Positions 18,162 to 28,900 of a stretch of 64,000 nucleotides of DNA are shown here, in pieces (within the stretch, counting starts at the first letter, position 1; every line of letters starts with the position of its first letter). Below the pieces are notes generated by a model. It worked only from the letters and a program-made list of their open reading frames with translations, was not told the DNA's origin and did not search any database. The DNA is taken from contig NZ_BAEP01000070.1 in NCBI RefSeq assembly GCF_000315015.1, positions 91,630 through 155,629 of the forward strand, given 5' to 3'. A program made the translations under genes and the position numbers. Source of the DNA: Paraglaciecola mesophila KMM 241 (GTDB taxonomy: Bacteria; Pseudomonadota; Gammaproteobacteria; Enterobacterales; Alteromonadaceae).

Positions 18162-19859
18162 CTACGCTTTAAAACGTCTGCGGATTGCCACAACTACTAG
18201 ACCAAGAAGTGACAGGATACCAAAACCTGCACCTTTACGATCCAAATCATTACCCTCATTGATGTCTTCGCCAGGCTCAGCCACATCACAATCTTCAACG
18301 GTACCACCTACGATTGGCTCAAGGCGAACACTGATGACTTTATCAATGAGTACTTCGTCACCATTGCTGTCGAGTATTGTCTCCCCCAAAATATTCTTTG
18401 AAGGTACACGTGTTAATGCTGATGCAGTTACCTCACCATTATCATTTATGCCTGTTGCATTCACCAGAGTGTACTGTGAGTTACATTCAATTAAATCGTT
18501 CATGTTAACGAACTCTGACGTATTCGTATCGTAACGAAATGCATTGCTTCTTCGTGCTGACACACCGGTTTCTACCTCACCTCGACCAACAACGATACCT
18601 GCGTTGTTAATTGCGGTAGCAAAGCTTGAGGAGCCCAAGAAGAAGTCTTCCGGAAAAATAGTTTCATCAGTGTTGATATCGTGCACAAAAAATTTACTGC
18701 GTGATATACCGTTGACTTGCTTAACACCAGAGCCAACCACTAAACCATTATTATTGATGTCTGTGGCTGTGCTTGAGGTGAAATCCTCATCATCGGTGAT
18801 GCCTGTAACGGTATCGCCTTCAAAAACCGCGGCAAAAGTACGTATGAAATTACTATCCCGATACTCATCCTGCGATTCACCTACCGCAACTCCATTGTCA
18901 TTAATAGCTAAAGCCTTACTTTCATAGCTATTAGTGTCGTCTTCCTCTGGGGTATACAACAAACCTAATTCTTTGGTGCTGATGATTTGGCCTTGATTAT
19001 CCAACTGCCAAATAGTACCCCGGCGCTGAAAGCTGAACTCTAAAGCTTTTTCACCATTTGTTGAGGTAGCAAGGTTGATACGCCGTAGACACACTTCAAC
19101 GGGCTCATCAGCACGAATGTCATCATCGTTGCAGTTGTCTACAGACGTTTGCAAAGACGTTGAGTTTAACAACGTAGTACTATAACCAGCGACTTGGTTA
19201 TTGTTATTAACGTCATAGGCAACACTCAACCCCCCGGCGGTATCGTCAATTGGCGGGAGTTCAACAGTTGTATTGTTTACTGTGGCAAACGCTCTGGTAT
19301 AGAAATCATTAACCACATAAGTTAACTCGGTGCCGTCTTCCAGTGTGTATTCAAGGGGGTAAAAAACATCAAAACTACTGCCCACTGTGGTGCCAACATC
19401 ATTTAGACCGCGCACCGCAGTATCATTGCTAAAAGTGTATTCGTTACTATCAGCATTTAATTCATCAAAGCCAGGAATAAACATGTCACTACCATCAGAT
19501 TCGAGATAAGCATGTCGACTAGCAATTTGTTGGGTCGTCAATCCTTCACGGTTGTCGGTAATCAGGGCATATAAAAGTATATAGTCTGCATCGTTATAAT
19601 TACCCACTTTCGCTGCTTCGATATCGGTTAAATTATCAATGAGTACTTGTGAATCAAAATCGATTAAGGTTTCATCGATAGGAGGATTGTAAGGCGTTGC
19701 GACATTGACAGCGATTTGACCGCTGGCGTTTATACCCGTTGGGAAGACGTTCACACCTTTATCGTTCGCTTCTAGTTCAACTACTGTATATTGAGCAGCA
19801 TTCGCTATGGACATCGTCAATGCAGAAAGAGTGAATACTGTCAGTCTTGTTTTATTCAT
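18162..19859 (-). CDS. exported DUF3466 protein with C-terminal sorting signal
   Basis: A 565-residue protein with a signal peptide (MNKTRLTVFTLSALTMSIANA). A long acidic, Asn/Asp-rich body repeats the motif AxDINNNGxVVGxG about eight times (for example YDVNNNNQVAGYS, LAINDNGVAVGES, TDINNNGLVVGSG, TAINNAGIVVGRG), which suggests a beta-propeller. The C-terminus is a short linker, GAGFGILSLLGLVVVAI and RRRFK, the layout of GlyGly-CTERM-like sorting tails removed by rhombosortase. The architecture agrees with DUF3466. It is probably a surface or secreted protein; the ligand is unknown. Single-gene unit. Confidence 0.82.
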   Translation of the reverse strand: MNKTRLTVFTLSALTMSIANAAQYTVVELEANDKGVNVFPTGINASGQIAVNVATPYNPPIDETLIDFDSQVLIDNLTDIEAAKVGNYNDADYILLYALITDNREGLTTQQIASRHAYLESDGSDMFIPGFDELNADSNEYTFSNDTAVRGLNDVGTTVGSSFDVFYPLEYTLEDGTELTYVVNDFYTRAFATVNNTTVELPPIDDTAGGLSVAYDVNNNNQVAGYSTTLLNSTSLQTSVDNCNDDDIRADEPVEVCLRRINLATSTNGEKALEFSFQRRGTIWQLDNQGQIISTKELGLLYTPEEDDTNSYESKALAINDNGVAVGESQDEYRDSNFIRTFAAVFEGDTVTGITDDEDFTSSTATDINNNGLVVGSGVKQVNGISRSKFFVHDINTDETIFPEDFFLGSSSFATAINNAGIVVGRGEVETGVSARRSNAFRYDTNTSEFVNMNDLIECNSQYTLVNATGINDNGEVTASALTRVPSKNILGETILDSNGDEVLIDKVISVRLEPIVGGTVEDCDVAEPGEDINEGNDLDRKGAGFGILSLLGLVVVAIRRRFKA

Positions 19860-19889
19860 TTAAAATCCTGATTTCTTTTATATTTAGTT

Positions 19890-21794
19890 TTATTCAGTTA
19901 ATGCTTCAAGTTCGTCCCATCTAGCGTATGCCTCACTGAGGCTACTCTCAGCATCAGCAAGTTGCGCCAATGTCTTAGATGTAGAGTCGTTATCTTGCTT
20001 GAAAAAATCCCCATCGCTAATGAGCGACTGTAACTGCGCTATTTCTCGCTCTAGTTTATCGATAGAAATCGGTAACTTTTCGAGTTCTAATTGCTGCTTA
20101 TACGATAGCTTTTTACTAGGAACGGTTTTCGGCTTGGTTTTAGGACTCTCACTTTGCTTAGAAGTTTCAGCCTTATTCCCTTTTTTAGAGACCGCATTGG
20201 CGGCATACCATTGATAAATATCGGCATAACCACCAACAAACTCTTTGATCTTGCCCTCACCTTCGAAAAACAAACTAGAGGTCACGACATTATCAACGAA
20301 CTCTCTATCGTGGCTCACCAAAATAAGCGTGCCTTTGTAGTTGCCCAAAATGTCTTCCAATAGCTCCAGTGTTTCCACGTCCAAGTCATTGGTGGGTTCA
20401 TCGAGTATTAACAGGTTGTTCGGCTTTAACATGAGCTTAGCGAGTAACAAGCGGTTTTTTTCTCCCCCAGATAAAGAACTGACGGGCACATTAACTCTTT
20501 CAGGTGTAAACAAGTAATCTTGCAAATAACTAATAACGTGCTTGCTGTTACCATTTATATTAACTTCACGCTTACCATCAGCAATGGCATCTATCACTTT
20601 TAGCGATACGTCTAGCTGTGAACGATGCTGATCAAAATAAGCTAAATCTATTTTAGTACCACAGCGAACTGTGCCTGATGTAGGTTCAAGTTGCTCAAGC
20701 AGTAATTTTATAAGCGTACTTTTACCGCAACCATTGGGGCCAATAAGTGCAATTTTGTCACCACGAAAAACGGTGAAATCTAGATGATCGACAATATTCT
20801 TATCCTCAATTTTATAACTGAGGTTCTCAGCTTCGAATATAATTTTGCCTGAATTTTGCCCTTGTCCTAGAGTAACAACCGCTCTGCCTTGAACATCGCG
20901 CCTTTCGCTACGCTCATTACGCAATGCTTTTAGTGCACGAACGCGCCCTTCGTTGCGAGTACGGCGTGCTTTCACGCCTTGGCGGATCCATGCTTCTTCT
21001 TGGCTTAACTTTTTATCGAATAACGCATTCTGGGTTTCTTCGACTTCTAAATCATGGGCTTTTTTATCTAAGTACTCTTGATAATTACCTGGATAACTGA
21101 CCAACTGGCCACGGTCTAAATCAACAATACGCGTAGCAACATTGCGAATAAACGCCCTATCATGGCTGACAAACACGACCGCACCTTGGTAATCCAGTAC
21201 GGTGTTCTCTAACCACTTGATCATACTAATATCAAGGTGGTTGGTTGGCTCATCCAATAGTAAAATGTCAGGCTGATTCGCTAAGGCACGAGCAAGTGCA
21301 GCCTTACGACGCCAACCACCGGATAATGAAGATAATTGCTGATCTGGGTCTAGTTTTAACTGGGTTAACACCTGCATGATTTTTTGTTCAAACTGCCAGG
21401 CGTTATGATGGTCTAATTGCTGCTGAAGCTTTTCCAACTTGTCCATTTGCGCTTCACTGTAATCTGTTGCGATTACATGAGTCTGGTGGAAGTAGGCTTT
21501 AAGTAGCTCCCCTACCTCAGCCATGCCTTCAGCGACATAATCAAATAAGCTGCACTCTACACTTTGCGGTGGATCTTGCGGTAAACGCGAAATTTTAACT
21601 TGATTGCCAACTAAGCGCTGGCCATCATCAAGTTTTAACTCACCGGCTATAATTTTAAGCAAAGTAGACTTACCGCAACCATTACGGCCCACTAAACATA
21701 CTCTTTCACCAGGTTGAATAACGAGTTCAACACCACTTAATAATGGCGGGTGACCGAAGATAATACTGGCATTTTTAAGTTGTAATAAACTCAA
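19890..21794 (-). CDS. uup: ABC-F family ATPase Uup
   Basis: A soluble tandem ABC protein without membrane segments, acting on ribosomes. It has two nucleotide-binding domains with Walker A GRNGCGKST and GPNGCGKST, signature motifs LSGGWRRKAALAR and LSGGEKNRLLLAK, and Walker B LLLDEPTNHLD and LILDEPTNDLD. The linker between them is rich in charged residues, and the C-terminal ~80 residues form the coiled coil of Uup. The start is taken as TTG at 21794 (reading MSLLQLKNAS), which overlaps the stop of the upstream glutaredoxin-like gene by four bases (TTGA). A longer frame to 21833 has no family support. Length 634. Confidence 0.93.
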   Translation of the reverse strand: MSLLQLKNASIIFGHPPLLSGVELVIQPGERVCLVGRNGCGKSTLLKIIAGELKLDDGQRLVGNQVKISRLPQDPPQSVECSLFDYVAEGMAEVGELLKAYFHQTHVIATDYSEAQMDKLEKLQQQLDHHNAWQFEQKIMQVLTQLKLDPDQQLSSLSGGWRRKAALARALANQPDILLLDEPTNHLDISMIKWLENTVLDYQGAVVFVSHDRAFIRNVATRIVDLDRGQLVSYPGNYQEYLDKKAHDLEVEETQNALFDKKLSQEEAWIRQGVKARRTRNEGRVRALKALRNERSERRDVQGRAVVTLGQGQNSGKIIFEAENLSYKIEDKNIVDHLDFTVFRGDKIALIGPNGCGKSTLIKLLLEQLEPTSGTVRCGTKIDLAYFDQHRSQLDVSLKVIDAIADGKREVNINGNSKHVISYLQDYLFTPERVNVPVSSLSGGEKNRLLLAKLMLKPNNLLILDEPTNDLDVETLELLEDILGNYKGTLILVSHDREFVDNVVTSSLFFEGEGKIKEFVGGYADIYQWYAANAVSKKGNKAETSKQSESPKTKPKTVPSKKLSYKQQLELEKLPISIDKLEREIAQLQSLISDGDFFKQDNDSTSKTLAQLADAESSLSEAYARWDELEALTE

Positions 21795-22027
21795 GACAAA
21801 AACTCTCTTAATTGTTGTTCGTCGAAAGGCCAACCGAGCTCTTGCTCTGAATCTTGGCGTTTCAGTACTGGGATCCGCGCGCCATATAAATGGTAGAGCT
21901 CGGTAGATTGCCTGACATCAAGTTTGACGCAATCTACATCTGGCGCGACACGATTTAATATCAATTGTGCATCATCACACAGGCAACAATTCTTGCCTGA
22001 GTAAAAATATATATCTGGCCTACGCAT
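21791..22027 (-). CDS. glutaredoxin-family protein (DUF836-like)
   Basis: A 78-residue thioredoxin-fold protein with a redox motif CCLC (C14-C17) after the first strand (DIYFYSGKNCCLCDDAQ) and the cis-proline segment GARIPVLKR. It belongs to the small glutaredoxin-like family often found between rlmKL and uup in gammaproteobacteria. Its ATG overlaps the end of rlmKL by eight bases and its stop overlaps the uup start, so all three are translationally coupled. Its substrate is unknown. Confidence 0.88.
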   Translation of the reverse strand: MRRPDIYFYSGKNCCLCDDAQLILNRVAPDVDCVKLDVRQSTELYHLYGARIPVLKRQDSEQELGWPFDEQQLREFLS

Positions 22028-24125
22028 TAAGGGTTAACACCCAGCAGCCGTGAATTTTAGGGTTACGCTTAAAATCTTCCGGCAGTGTTTTTTGGGTTAT
22101 ATCTTGAATCGTTAAGCCTAATTTACTTACGCCCTCTTCATCTAACTTGAACTGGCGAAGGTTATTTGAAAACATGATTTCACCGCCCAGGCGCAAACAT
22201 TTTACAGCGTTACGTAAAAGCGCTACGTGGTCACGTTGTACATCCCACGTCGTGTCCATGCGCTTAGAGTTAGAAAACGATGGTGGATCAATAAAGATAA
22301 AATCATATTGGTTGTTGTGGCGCTCAAGCCAGGTTAAACAGTCAGCTTGAATAAATTCATAAGGGCCTTTTAGCTTATTTAGTGCAAAGTTTTCTTTCGC
22401 CCAATCCACATAGGTATTTGACATATCTACCGTGGTAACTGACCTTGCTTTACCCAACGCAGCATGTACTGAAACGCTGCCTGTATAGGCAAATAAATTT
22501 AGAACGTCTTTATCTTTAACCCGTCGCTGCACAAGTTGACGTGTTACTCGGTGATCTAAAAATAAACCGGTATCAAGATAATCTGTCAGGTTAAGTTTGA
22601 ATTTGGCACCATTTTCAAACACTTCCAGCATCTTTTGTTTTTGCGATACCTTTTCGTACTGACTTTTACCTTTTTGCTGCGCTCTTACCTTCATCACGAT
22701 TTGTTCGGCTGGTACATCAACAACTTGAGGCAATGCCACAATCACTTCATGTAACCGACGTTTCGCTTTGGCTTCAGGTACATTCTTTGGCGCCGCATAC
22801 TCTTGTACAACTAACCAATCACCATAGCGGTCAATAGCGACGTTGTATTCTGGCAAATCAGCATCATAAATACGGTAACAATTTGTATCCTCGCTTTTGA
22901 GCCATTTACTTAAACGTTTGATGTTCTTGCTTAAACGATTCGCGAAGTCATTATTGTTGAGGCTCGTTTCACGGGTAATACAGTTTTTCTCATCTAAGGC
23001 GAAGTTGACCAACTGACACTCAAGTTTGCCATTCATTAACTTGTATTCTTTGTGAGCAAACATCTTCATGCTGCGTAGCAAATCTCGATTGGACGTTAAA
23101 AGAGATAAGTTCCAACCTTTAAAATGCTCTTTAAGGCTTGCTCCCCACGCCTGAAATAAGGGTAACAGCGCTGTTATTTCGCTCAAGCGATCGCCGTAAG
23201 GCGGATTACTCACAATGTAACCCGTGGTGTGTCCTTTAGGTGGAATCACTTTGCACGCATCTATGGTGTTAAAGTTTATCCCAGAGAAAACCCCTGCTGC
23301 ATCCGCATTTTCTTTCGCTATCGATACAACACCGTGATCGATGTCACTGGCGTTAATCACACAATTAGGGGTAATAATTTGAGCTTTTGCATCGTCTAAT
23401 AAGGATTGCCACAACGTCGCATCGTGCTGTAACCAGCGGGTAAAGCCCCACCGTTCTCGCTTGAGTGCAGGAGCGATATTGGCTGCCATTAACGCTGCCT
23501 CAATAGCTATAGTGCCCGCACCGCACATAGGGTCAACCAATGGCGCTTGCTGATCATTGGCCCATCCACTGCGAACCAACATAGCGCAAGCGATATGCTC
23601 TTTAACAGGGGCCAACCCAGTTTTAGTACGGTAATGGCGTTGGTGTAAGCTTGAGCCTGACAAGTCTAAATAAACAGTCAACTTGTCGCTCCACATGCGC
23701 CCTTGGATACGAATATCAGGCTCTATTTTGCTCACTGAGGGCCGCGACTCAAATAATTCATTAAATTGATCTACCACCGCGTCTTTAATTTTCAAGGCGC
23801 CGAACTGGCTGTTGTTAATGCAATGACTAGCGCCAACGAAATCAACAACAAAGGTGCTATTCACGCTGAAGTGCGATGTCCAATTTACGCTGCTAGTAAT
23901 TTGATATACGTCCTCCGCGCTATCTACATGGCCATCGGCTAATTTCAACATCACCCTATTCGCAAGGCGTGACCACAAGCAAATTTTATATGCTTGCTCG
24001 ATCTCACCGGTGAACAGCACTTGGCCAGGTTTGGTTTTTACAGACAGTTGTGGACACAACTTCGTTATTTCTTGGGCAAGCAGCTCATCGAGCCCTTTGG
24101 ACGTGGTGACTAAAAATTCAAACAT
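22020..24125 (-). CDS. rlmL: bifunctional 23S rRNA methyltransferase RlmKL
   Basis: A fused enzyme making m2G2445 (RlmL, N-terminal) and m7G2069 (RlmK, C-terminal) in 23S rRNA. The 701-residue length matches E. coli RlmKL (702). Seen: an N-terminal THUMP domain (MFEFLVTTSKGLDELLAQEI), DPMCGAGTIAIEAALMA and catalytic NPPYGDRL near residue 308. In the second half the cofactor segment LNLFAYTGSVSVHAA is followed by DPPSFSNSKRM near 612. First gene of the rlmKL-glutaredoxin-uup operon. Confidence 0.96.
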   Translation of the reverse strand: MFEFLVTTSKGLDELLAQEITKLCPQLSVKTKPGQVLFTGEIEQAYKICLWSRLANRVMLKLADGHVDSAEDVYQITSSVNWTSHFSVNSTFVVDFVGASHCINNSQFGALKIKDAVVDQFNELFESRPSVSKIEPDIRIQGRMWSDKLTVYLDLSGSSLHQRHYRTKTGLAPVKEHIACAMLVRSGWANDQQAPLVDPMCGAGTIAIEAALMAANIAPALKRERWGFTRWLQHDATLWQSLLDDAKAQIITPNCVINASDIDHGVVSIAKENADAAGVFSGINFNTIDACKVIPPKGHTTGYIVSNPPYGDRLSEITALLPLFQAWGASLKEHFKGWNLSLLTSNRDLLRSMKMFAHKEYKLMNGKLECQLVNFALDEKNCITRETSLNNNDFANRLSKNIKRLSKWLKSEDTNCYRIYDADLPEYNVAIDRYGDWLVVQEYAAPKNVPEAKAKRRLHEVIVALPQVVDVPAEQIVMKVRAQQKGKSQYEKVSQKQKMLEVFENGAKFKLNLTDYLDTGLFLDHRVTRQLVQRRVKDKDVLNLFAYTGSVSVHAALGKARSVTTVDMSNTYVDWAKENFALNKLKGPYEFIQADCLTWLERHNNQYDFIFIDPPSFSNSKRMDTTWDVQRDHVALLRNAVKCLRLGGEIMFSNNLRQFKLDEEGVSKLGLTIQDITQKTLPEDFKRNPKIHGCWVLTLNA

Positions 24126-24260
24126 ATACCAACTCAGTTAATTCTTCGGGCGCGATTATACGGCAAATAAATGCATGTCGCATGGCTAAATGCGCAAAAA
24201 TCAATTTGTTATTGAAGGATAAAAACAGAAGTGTTGTGGTGGTTTTACAGTGATATGAGG

Positions 24261-24797
24261 CTAAGCGCGCTTGTATACAGGAATATCGACTAAGCACGGG
24301 ATAAGGCGGTCATTCATTACCTTGATTATTTCAAACTTAGAGAACTTCTTGCTGCTATTTACTGCAAACTCGTTTGATATCAACATACATGTGGCGCAGG
24401 TATCATCTTGCTCAATCACAATCACTTGACCTAACTCAGGGAACGTAGCATCAGTAGGCTCAAGCAAGGCCAATTGATAATGTACACCATTGGTGCTTTG
24501 CGATTTATACAACCAGCTTTTCATCCCAACTGGTTTATGAAACTTAAGGGCTGCAGTCGCATTTAATAGAATTTGAACCAACTCGCCGTCTGATAACTCG
24601 AGCCCGCTATTGTCTAGGCTCTCGGCTAGCGCCACATAATGCTCAGTATCTTCTAAACTGAACAATTGTTTTTCGCTGGGAAGATTGACTAAGTTTTTTA
24701 ATGCAAAAGGCGCTACAAAGGTCAGTGTGTCACCTAAGTCAAGACGCAATTCATTTTCATGTGTGTACCAAAACCAATTTGTGTTCGGAAGTAACAT
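24261..24797 (-). CDS. zapC: cell division protein ZapC
   Basis: A 178-residue cytoplasmic protein that bundles FtsZ filaments at the septum. It shows the ZapC pattern: an N-terminal NTNWFWYTHENELRLDLGD, a middle LNATAALKFHKPVGMKSWLY, and the C-terminal FEIIKVMNDRLIP. E. coli zapC is also next to pyrD and of similar length (180). ATG at 24797 is preceded by AGGAATC. Confidence 0.88.
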   Translation of the reverse strand: MLLPNTNWFWYTHENELRLDLGDTLTFVAPFALKNLVNLPSEKQLFSLEDTEHYVALAESLDNSGLELSDGELVQILLNATAALKFHKPVGMKSWLYKSQSTNGVHYQLALLEPTDATFPELGQVIVIEQDDTCATCMLISNEFAVNSSKKFSKFEIIKVMNDRLIPCLVDIPVYKRA

Positions 24798-24912
24798 GAT
24801 TCCTTAGCCTGTTATTATTTAATCCCAATAAGAAACTAGCATAAATGGCTTAGAAATCATGCACTTTCATCATATCTATTTGCGATAAAGAAAGGCGATC
24901 ACACCTTGATCC

Positions 24913-25920
24913 TTATAACGAGTCTACGATCTCTTTTATTAATTTTGGTCCCTGATAGATCAGCGCAGAATAGACTTGGATTAACGGCGATCCAGCTTCG
25001 ATCCGGGCCTTTGCTGCACGCGGTGAGTCAATCCCACCAACCCCTATCACAGGCACGTTATTAGCGAGCTTAGAGCACAATGAGTTAACGATCCGTTGGC
25101 TTTTGTCAGTAAGTACTGACCCACTTAGACCGCCAGCTTCCTCGGCGTGTTCTTGACCTTTCACTCTATCTCGATCGAGGGTGGTGTTCGTTGCGATCAC
25201 GCCATCGATCCCAACGGTTAAAAATGAATCAACCATTGAAGCCAATTCAGAATCCTCTAGATCGGGAGCGATCTTAATAAGAATAGGCACACGCTTATTG
25301 TGTTTTAGCGCTAACTTGCCCTGCTCTTCTTTCAAACCTTCCAATAATTGGGTTAAGGCCTCCCCATATTGCAAGTTTCGTAAACCAGGTGTATTCGGAG
25401 ATGAGATATTAACGGTGACGTAACTCGCATGGGCATACACTTTGCGTAAGCAGATTAAATAATCATTCAGCGCTTCATCTTCAGGGGTGGTTTTGTTTTT
25501 CCCTATATTGATTCCAAGAACACCGTTGTATTTAGCTTGCTTAACTTGCTCAACTAAATAATCAACCCCTTTGTTGTTAAAGCCCATGCGATTTATGATC
25601 GCCTGCCCTGCTGGCAATCTAAACATTCTTGGCTTGTCATTACCTGCTTGCGCCTTTGGCGTGACCGTTCCTACTTCTATAAAACCAAATCCCATCGCGG
25701 CAAATGCGTCAATGCACTCTGCGTTTTTATCTAGCCCTGCGGCTAAACCAACCGGATTCTTGAACGTTATGCCAAGAAATTCCACAGGCTTGTCATCAAT
25801 ATGTTGTTTGTAAGCCACATTCAAAAAATTATGTTGTGTCCGCTTAAGCCAGTTGATCGTAAAATCATGACTCCACTCAGCGTCTTGGGTGAAAAGAAAT
25901 TTCTGTAAAATGGCATACAT
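24913..25920 (-). CDS. pyrD: dihydroorotate dehydrogenase (quinone), class 2
   Basis: PyrD oxidises dihydroorotate to orotate at the inner membrane, passing electrons to quinone; fourth step of pyrimidine synthesis. The start is taken at ATG 25920 (MYAILQKFLF), giving 335 residues, the length of the E. coli enzyme; a longer frame would cross the upstream terminator. Seen: the amphipathic N-terminal helix, FKNPVGLAAGLDKN, NRMGFNNKG, the catalytic serine in VNISSPNTPGLR and the FMN segment IGVGGIDSPRAAKARIEAG. The upstream terminator separates it from gdhB, so it must have its own promoter in the short gap. Confidence 0.96.
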   Translation of the reverse strand: MYAILQKFLFTQDAEWSHDFTINWLKRTQHNFLNVAYKQHIDDKPVEFLGITFKNPVGLAAGLDKNAECIDAFAAMGFGFIEVGTVTPKAQAGNDKPRMFRLPAGQAIINRMGFNNKGVDYLVEQVKQAKYNGVLGINIGKNKTTPEDEALNDYLICLRKVYAHASYVTVNISSPNTPGLRNLQYGEALTQLLEGLKEEQGKLALKHNKRVPILIKIAPDLEDSELASMVDSFLTVGIDGVIATNTTLDRDRVKGQEHAEEAGGLSGSVLTDKSQRIVNSLCSKLANNVPVIGVGGIDSPRAAKARIEAGSPLIQVYSALIYQGPKLIKEIVDSL

Positions 25921-25940
25921 GGTGTGTGTTTTCCTTAGAC

Positions 25941-25968
25941 AAAAAAAAGCCCCGGTTATCACCAGGGC
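25941..25968 (-). terminator. rho-independent terminator of gdhB (just upstream of pyrD)
   Basis: GCCCTGG-TGATAA-CCGGGGC followed by eight T on the minus strand, between the gdhB stop (25991) and the pyrD start (25920). It could also act as an attenuator in a pyrD leader. Confidence 0.85.
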
Positions 25969-25990
25969 ATTATAGACCGTACGTTTAATA

Positions 25991-28900
25991 TTAAGCGTTA
26001 GCGTTAATGCTAAGCAACATTAATTCACGTAATGCGACTGAAAACTTCGCAAATTCATGAGTACTACTGGTTTTGAATTCCGACATCATACTATACCAGC
26101 GCTCTAATAGAGCCTGATTATGTTCCATCCATGTACCTAAAATAATTTCTGCATCATCACATTCAAGTGCACCATTGAGCAATACCGTTGCCAACGCACG
26201 TTGTTGCCAATCAAGTTCTTCACGATATGATGCTCTAGCCAATGCTTGCCAATGATTCGAAACCGTTTGATGGTTTATCTGTTCCAAGAACCAATGCAAT
26301 TCTAAACGCGAACCCAATTTGAAATATAAATTGGCAACCAATTTAATGCTGCGACCTTCCGCTTTAGCAATTTGTGCTAAATCTAAACATGGGAACAAGT
26401 TACTTAAGCTTGACACTTTATAAGCGATATCCTTAGGTACCCCCTCTTTTGTCAATCTTGTGCAGTTTTGCTCAAGTTCACTGAATTCGTCTTCAACCAA
26501 ATAGTCTTTTAGATTTTTAAACAAGTCAGCAAAAGTCGATTTGTAACTATCGATGGCATCTTGAATATCCATGGATTTAACGCCGTGGCGTAAATACCAA
26601 CGAGATGCTCTGCGCAATGTACGACGCATACTTTCAAGCATGGAAAGCTGAGTATTGGCGCTAATTTTATTATCTAACGCTTCCACATCATCCCATAAAG
26701 ATTCCATGCCAAAAATGCCTTTAACAACACAATAAGCATTGGCAATTTCATCTATCGTGGCGCCAGTTTCTTCTTGCATACGAAAAACGAAATTCATCCC
26801 CATGTCATTGATCAAGTTATTGGTCAACTTAGTGGCGATAATTTCTCTGCGCAGTGGATGTTGCTCCATTTGCTCTGCATAGCGTTTTTGCAGGACTTCA
26901 GGAAAGGCGCCTATCAATAATTTTTGATGATAAGGATTCTCAGTGATCTCAGGTATGTTGAACCGTTCTTTCAACATCATTTTTCCATAGGCAATCAATA
27001 CTGAAAGCTCAGGACGAGTCAAACCCTGTGATGCCGCCAATCGATCGGATATTTCATCATCCGTGGGGATGAACTCAATTTCCCGATTAAGATTGCCTTC
27101 TTTTTCTAAATTATGGATAAAGCGAAGCTGCTCTTTTAACTGGCTACCGCCGCTTAATTGAGTAATGGAAATAGACTCAGTTTGACGATAGCAATCTTGG
27201 ATCACCAGCTCGCCCACATCATCGGTCATTTCAAACAACAAGTTATTGCGTTGTTTTAGGGTTAGGTCCCCTGCACTAACCAATGCATTGAGTAAGATCT
27301 TGATATTAACTTCGTTATCAGAACAATCCACACCACCTACGTTATCAATGAAGTCAGTATTAACGCGACCACCGTTACGGGCAAACTCGATTCGCCCTAG
27401 TTGAGTCAAACCAAGATTACCGCCTTCACCTATGATTTTCGCTTTCACTTGGGAGCCGTTGACACGGGTATCATCATTGGCTCTATCGCCAACTTGCGAA
27501 TGACTTTCTTTAGTACTTTTCACGTACGTGCCGATGCCGCCGTTCCACAACAAGTCAACTTCCATCTGCAATACATTATGAATAAGCTCATTAGGGGTCA
27601 TAGTTTGTTGCTTAGTCCCTAACCATTTTTTCATTTCAGCTGTTAACTTAATAGACTTGGACGCACGACTAAATACATCGCCACCTTTTGAGATCAGCGA
27701 TTTATCATAATCATCCCATCCCAGCGATGGGTTTTCGAACAAACGCTTACGCTCTGCATAACTGGTTTTAATATCAGGAGTGGGGTCAAAGAAAATATGT
27801 AAATGGTTGAAAGCACAGATTAATTTAGTATGCTCTGACAACAACATACCGTTACCAAATACATCACCCGCCATATCGCCAACGGCGACACAGGTAAAAT
27901 CTGTGGTTTGACAATCAATGTCCATTTCTCTGAAATGACGTTTAACAGATTCCCACCCACCACGCGCGGTGATACCCATTTTCTTATGGTCGTAGCCGAT
28001 ACTGCCACCAGATGCAAACGCATCACCTAACCAAAAATTAAATTCTTCTGAGATCCCGTTGGCGATATCTGAGAACGTCGCGGTGCCTTTGTCTGCTGCA
28101 ACAACCAAATAGGCATCGTCTTCATCTAAGCGCACAACTTCTTTAGGATGAACAATATTACCATCGACTATGTTGTCGGTTATATCTAACAAGCTACGGA
28201 TGAAAATTTTATAGCAGGCTTGGCCTTCTTTTTGAAACGCTTCGCGACCTTGATTTAACGGCAGATTTTTACATACAAAACCCCCTTTAGCGCCCACAGG
28301 AACAATCACCGTATTTTTAACTTGCTGCGCTTTAACTAAACCTAATATTTCGGTGCGGAAGTCCTCTTGTCTATCAGACCAACGCAACCCACCACGGGCG
28401 ACTTTTCCGCCGCGAAGATGCACACCTTCTATACGCGGTGAATATACAAATATTTCAAATTTGGGACGAGGCAGCGGCATATCGGGGATAAGCTCAGGCA
28501 ACATTTTGAATGAGGCATAAGACTTTTCATTGCCTTGCTCATCACTTTGATAAAAGTTGGTACGCGTCGTGGCCAAAATCAAATCCAAATAACGACGAAT
28601 AATACGATCATCATCCAGATTCGAAACATTGTCTAAGTGCTTTTTAACCTCGTTTAATAAGGTTTCTTCGCGTTTATTAGAACGACGCACTCTAGGGTTG
28701 TAACGTTGATTAAACAAAGACACCAAAATTTTGGCAATATCTGGGTAATGAGCCAGCGTGTTGGCGATATAGTCTTTACTAAATGAACTGCCTATTTGAC
28801 GCATGTATTTGGCATACGCGCGCAAAATAGTGACGTTTCTGCCAGGCAAACCAGCCCCCAACACTAAACGGTTAAACGCGTCATCTTCTAATTCATTCGA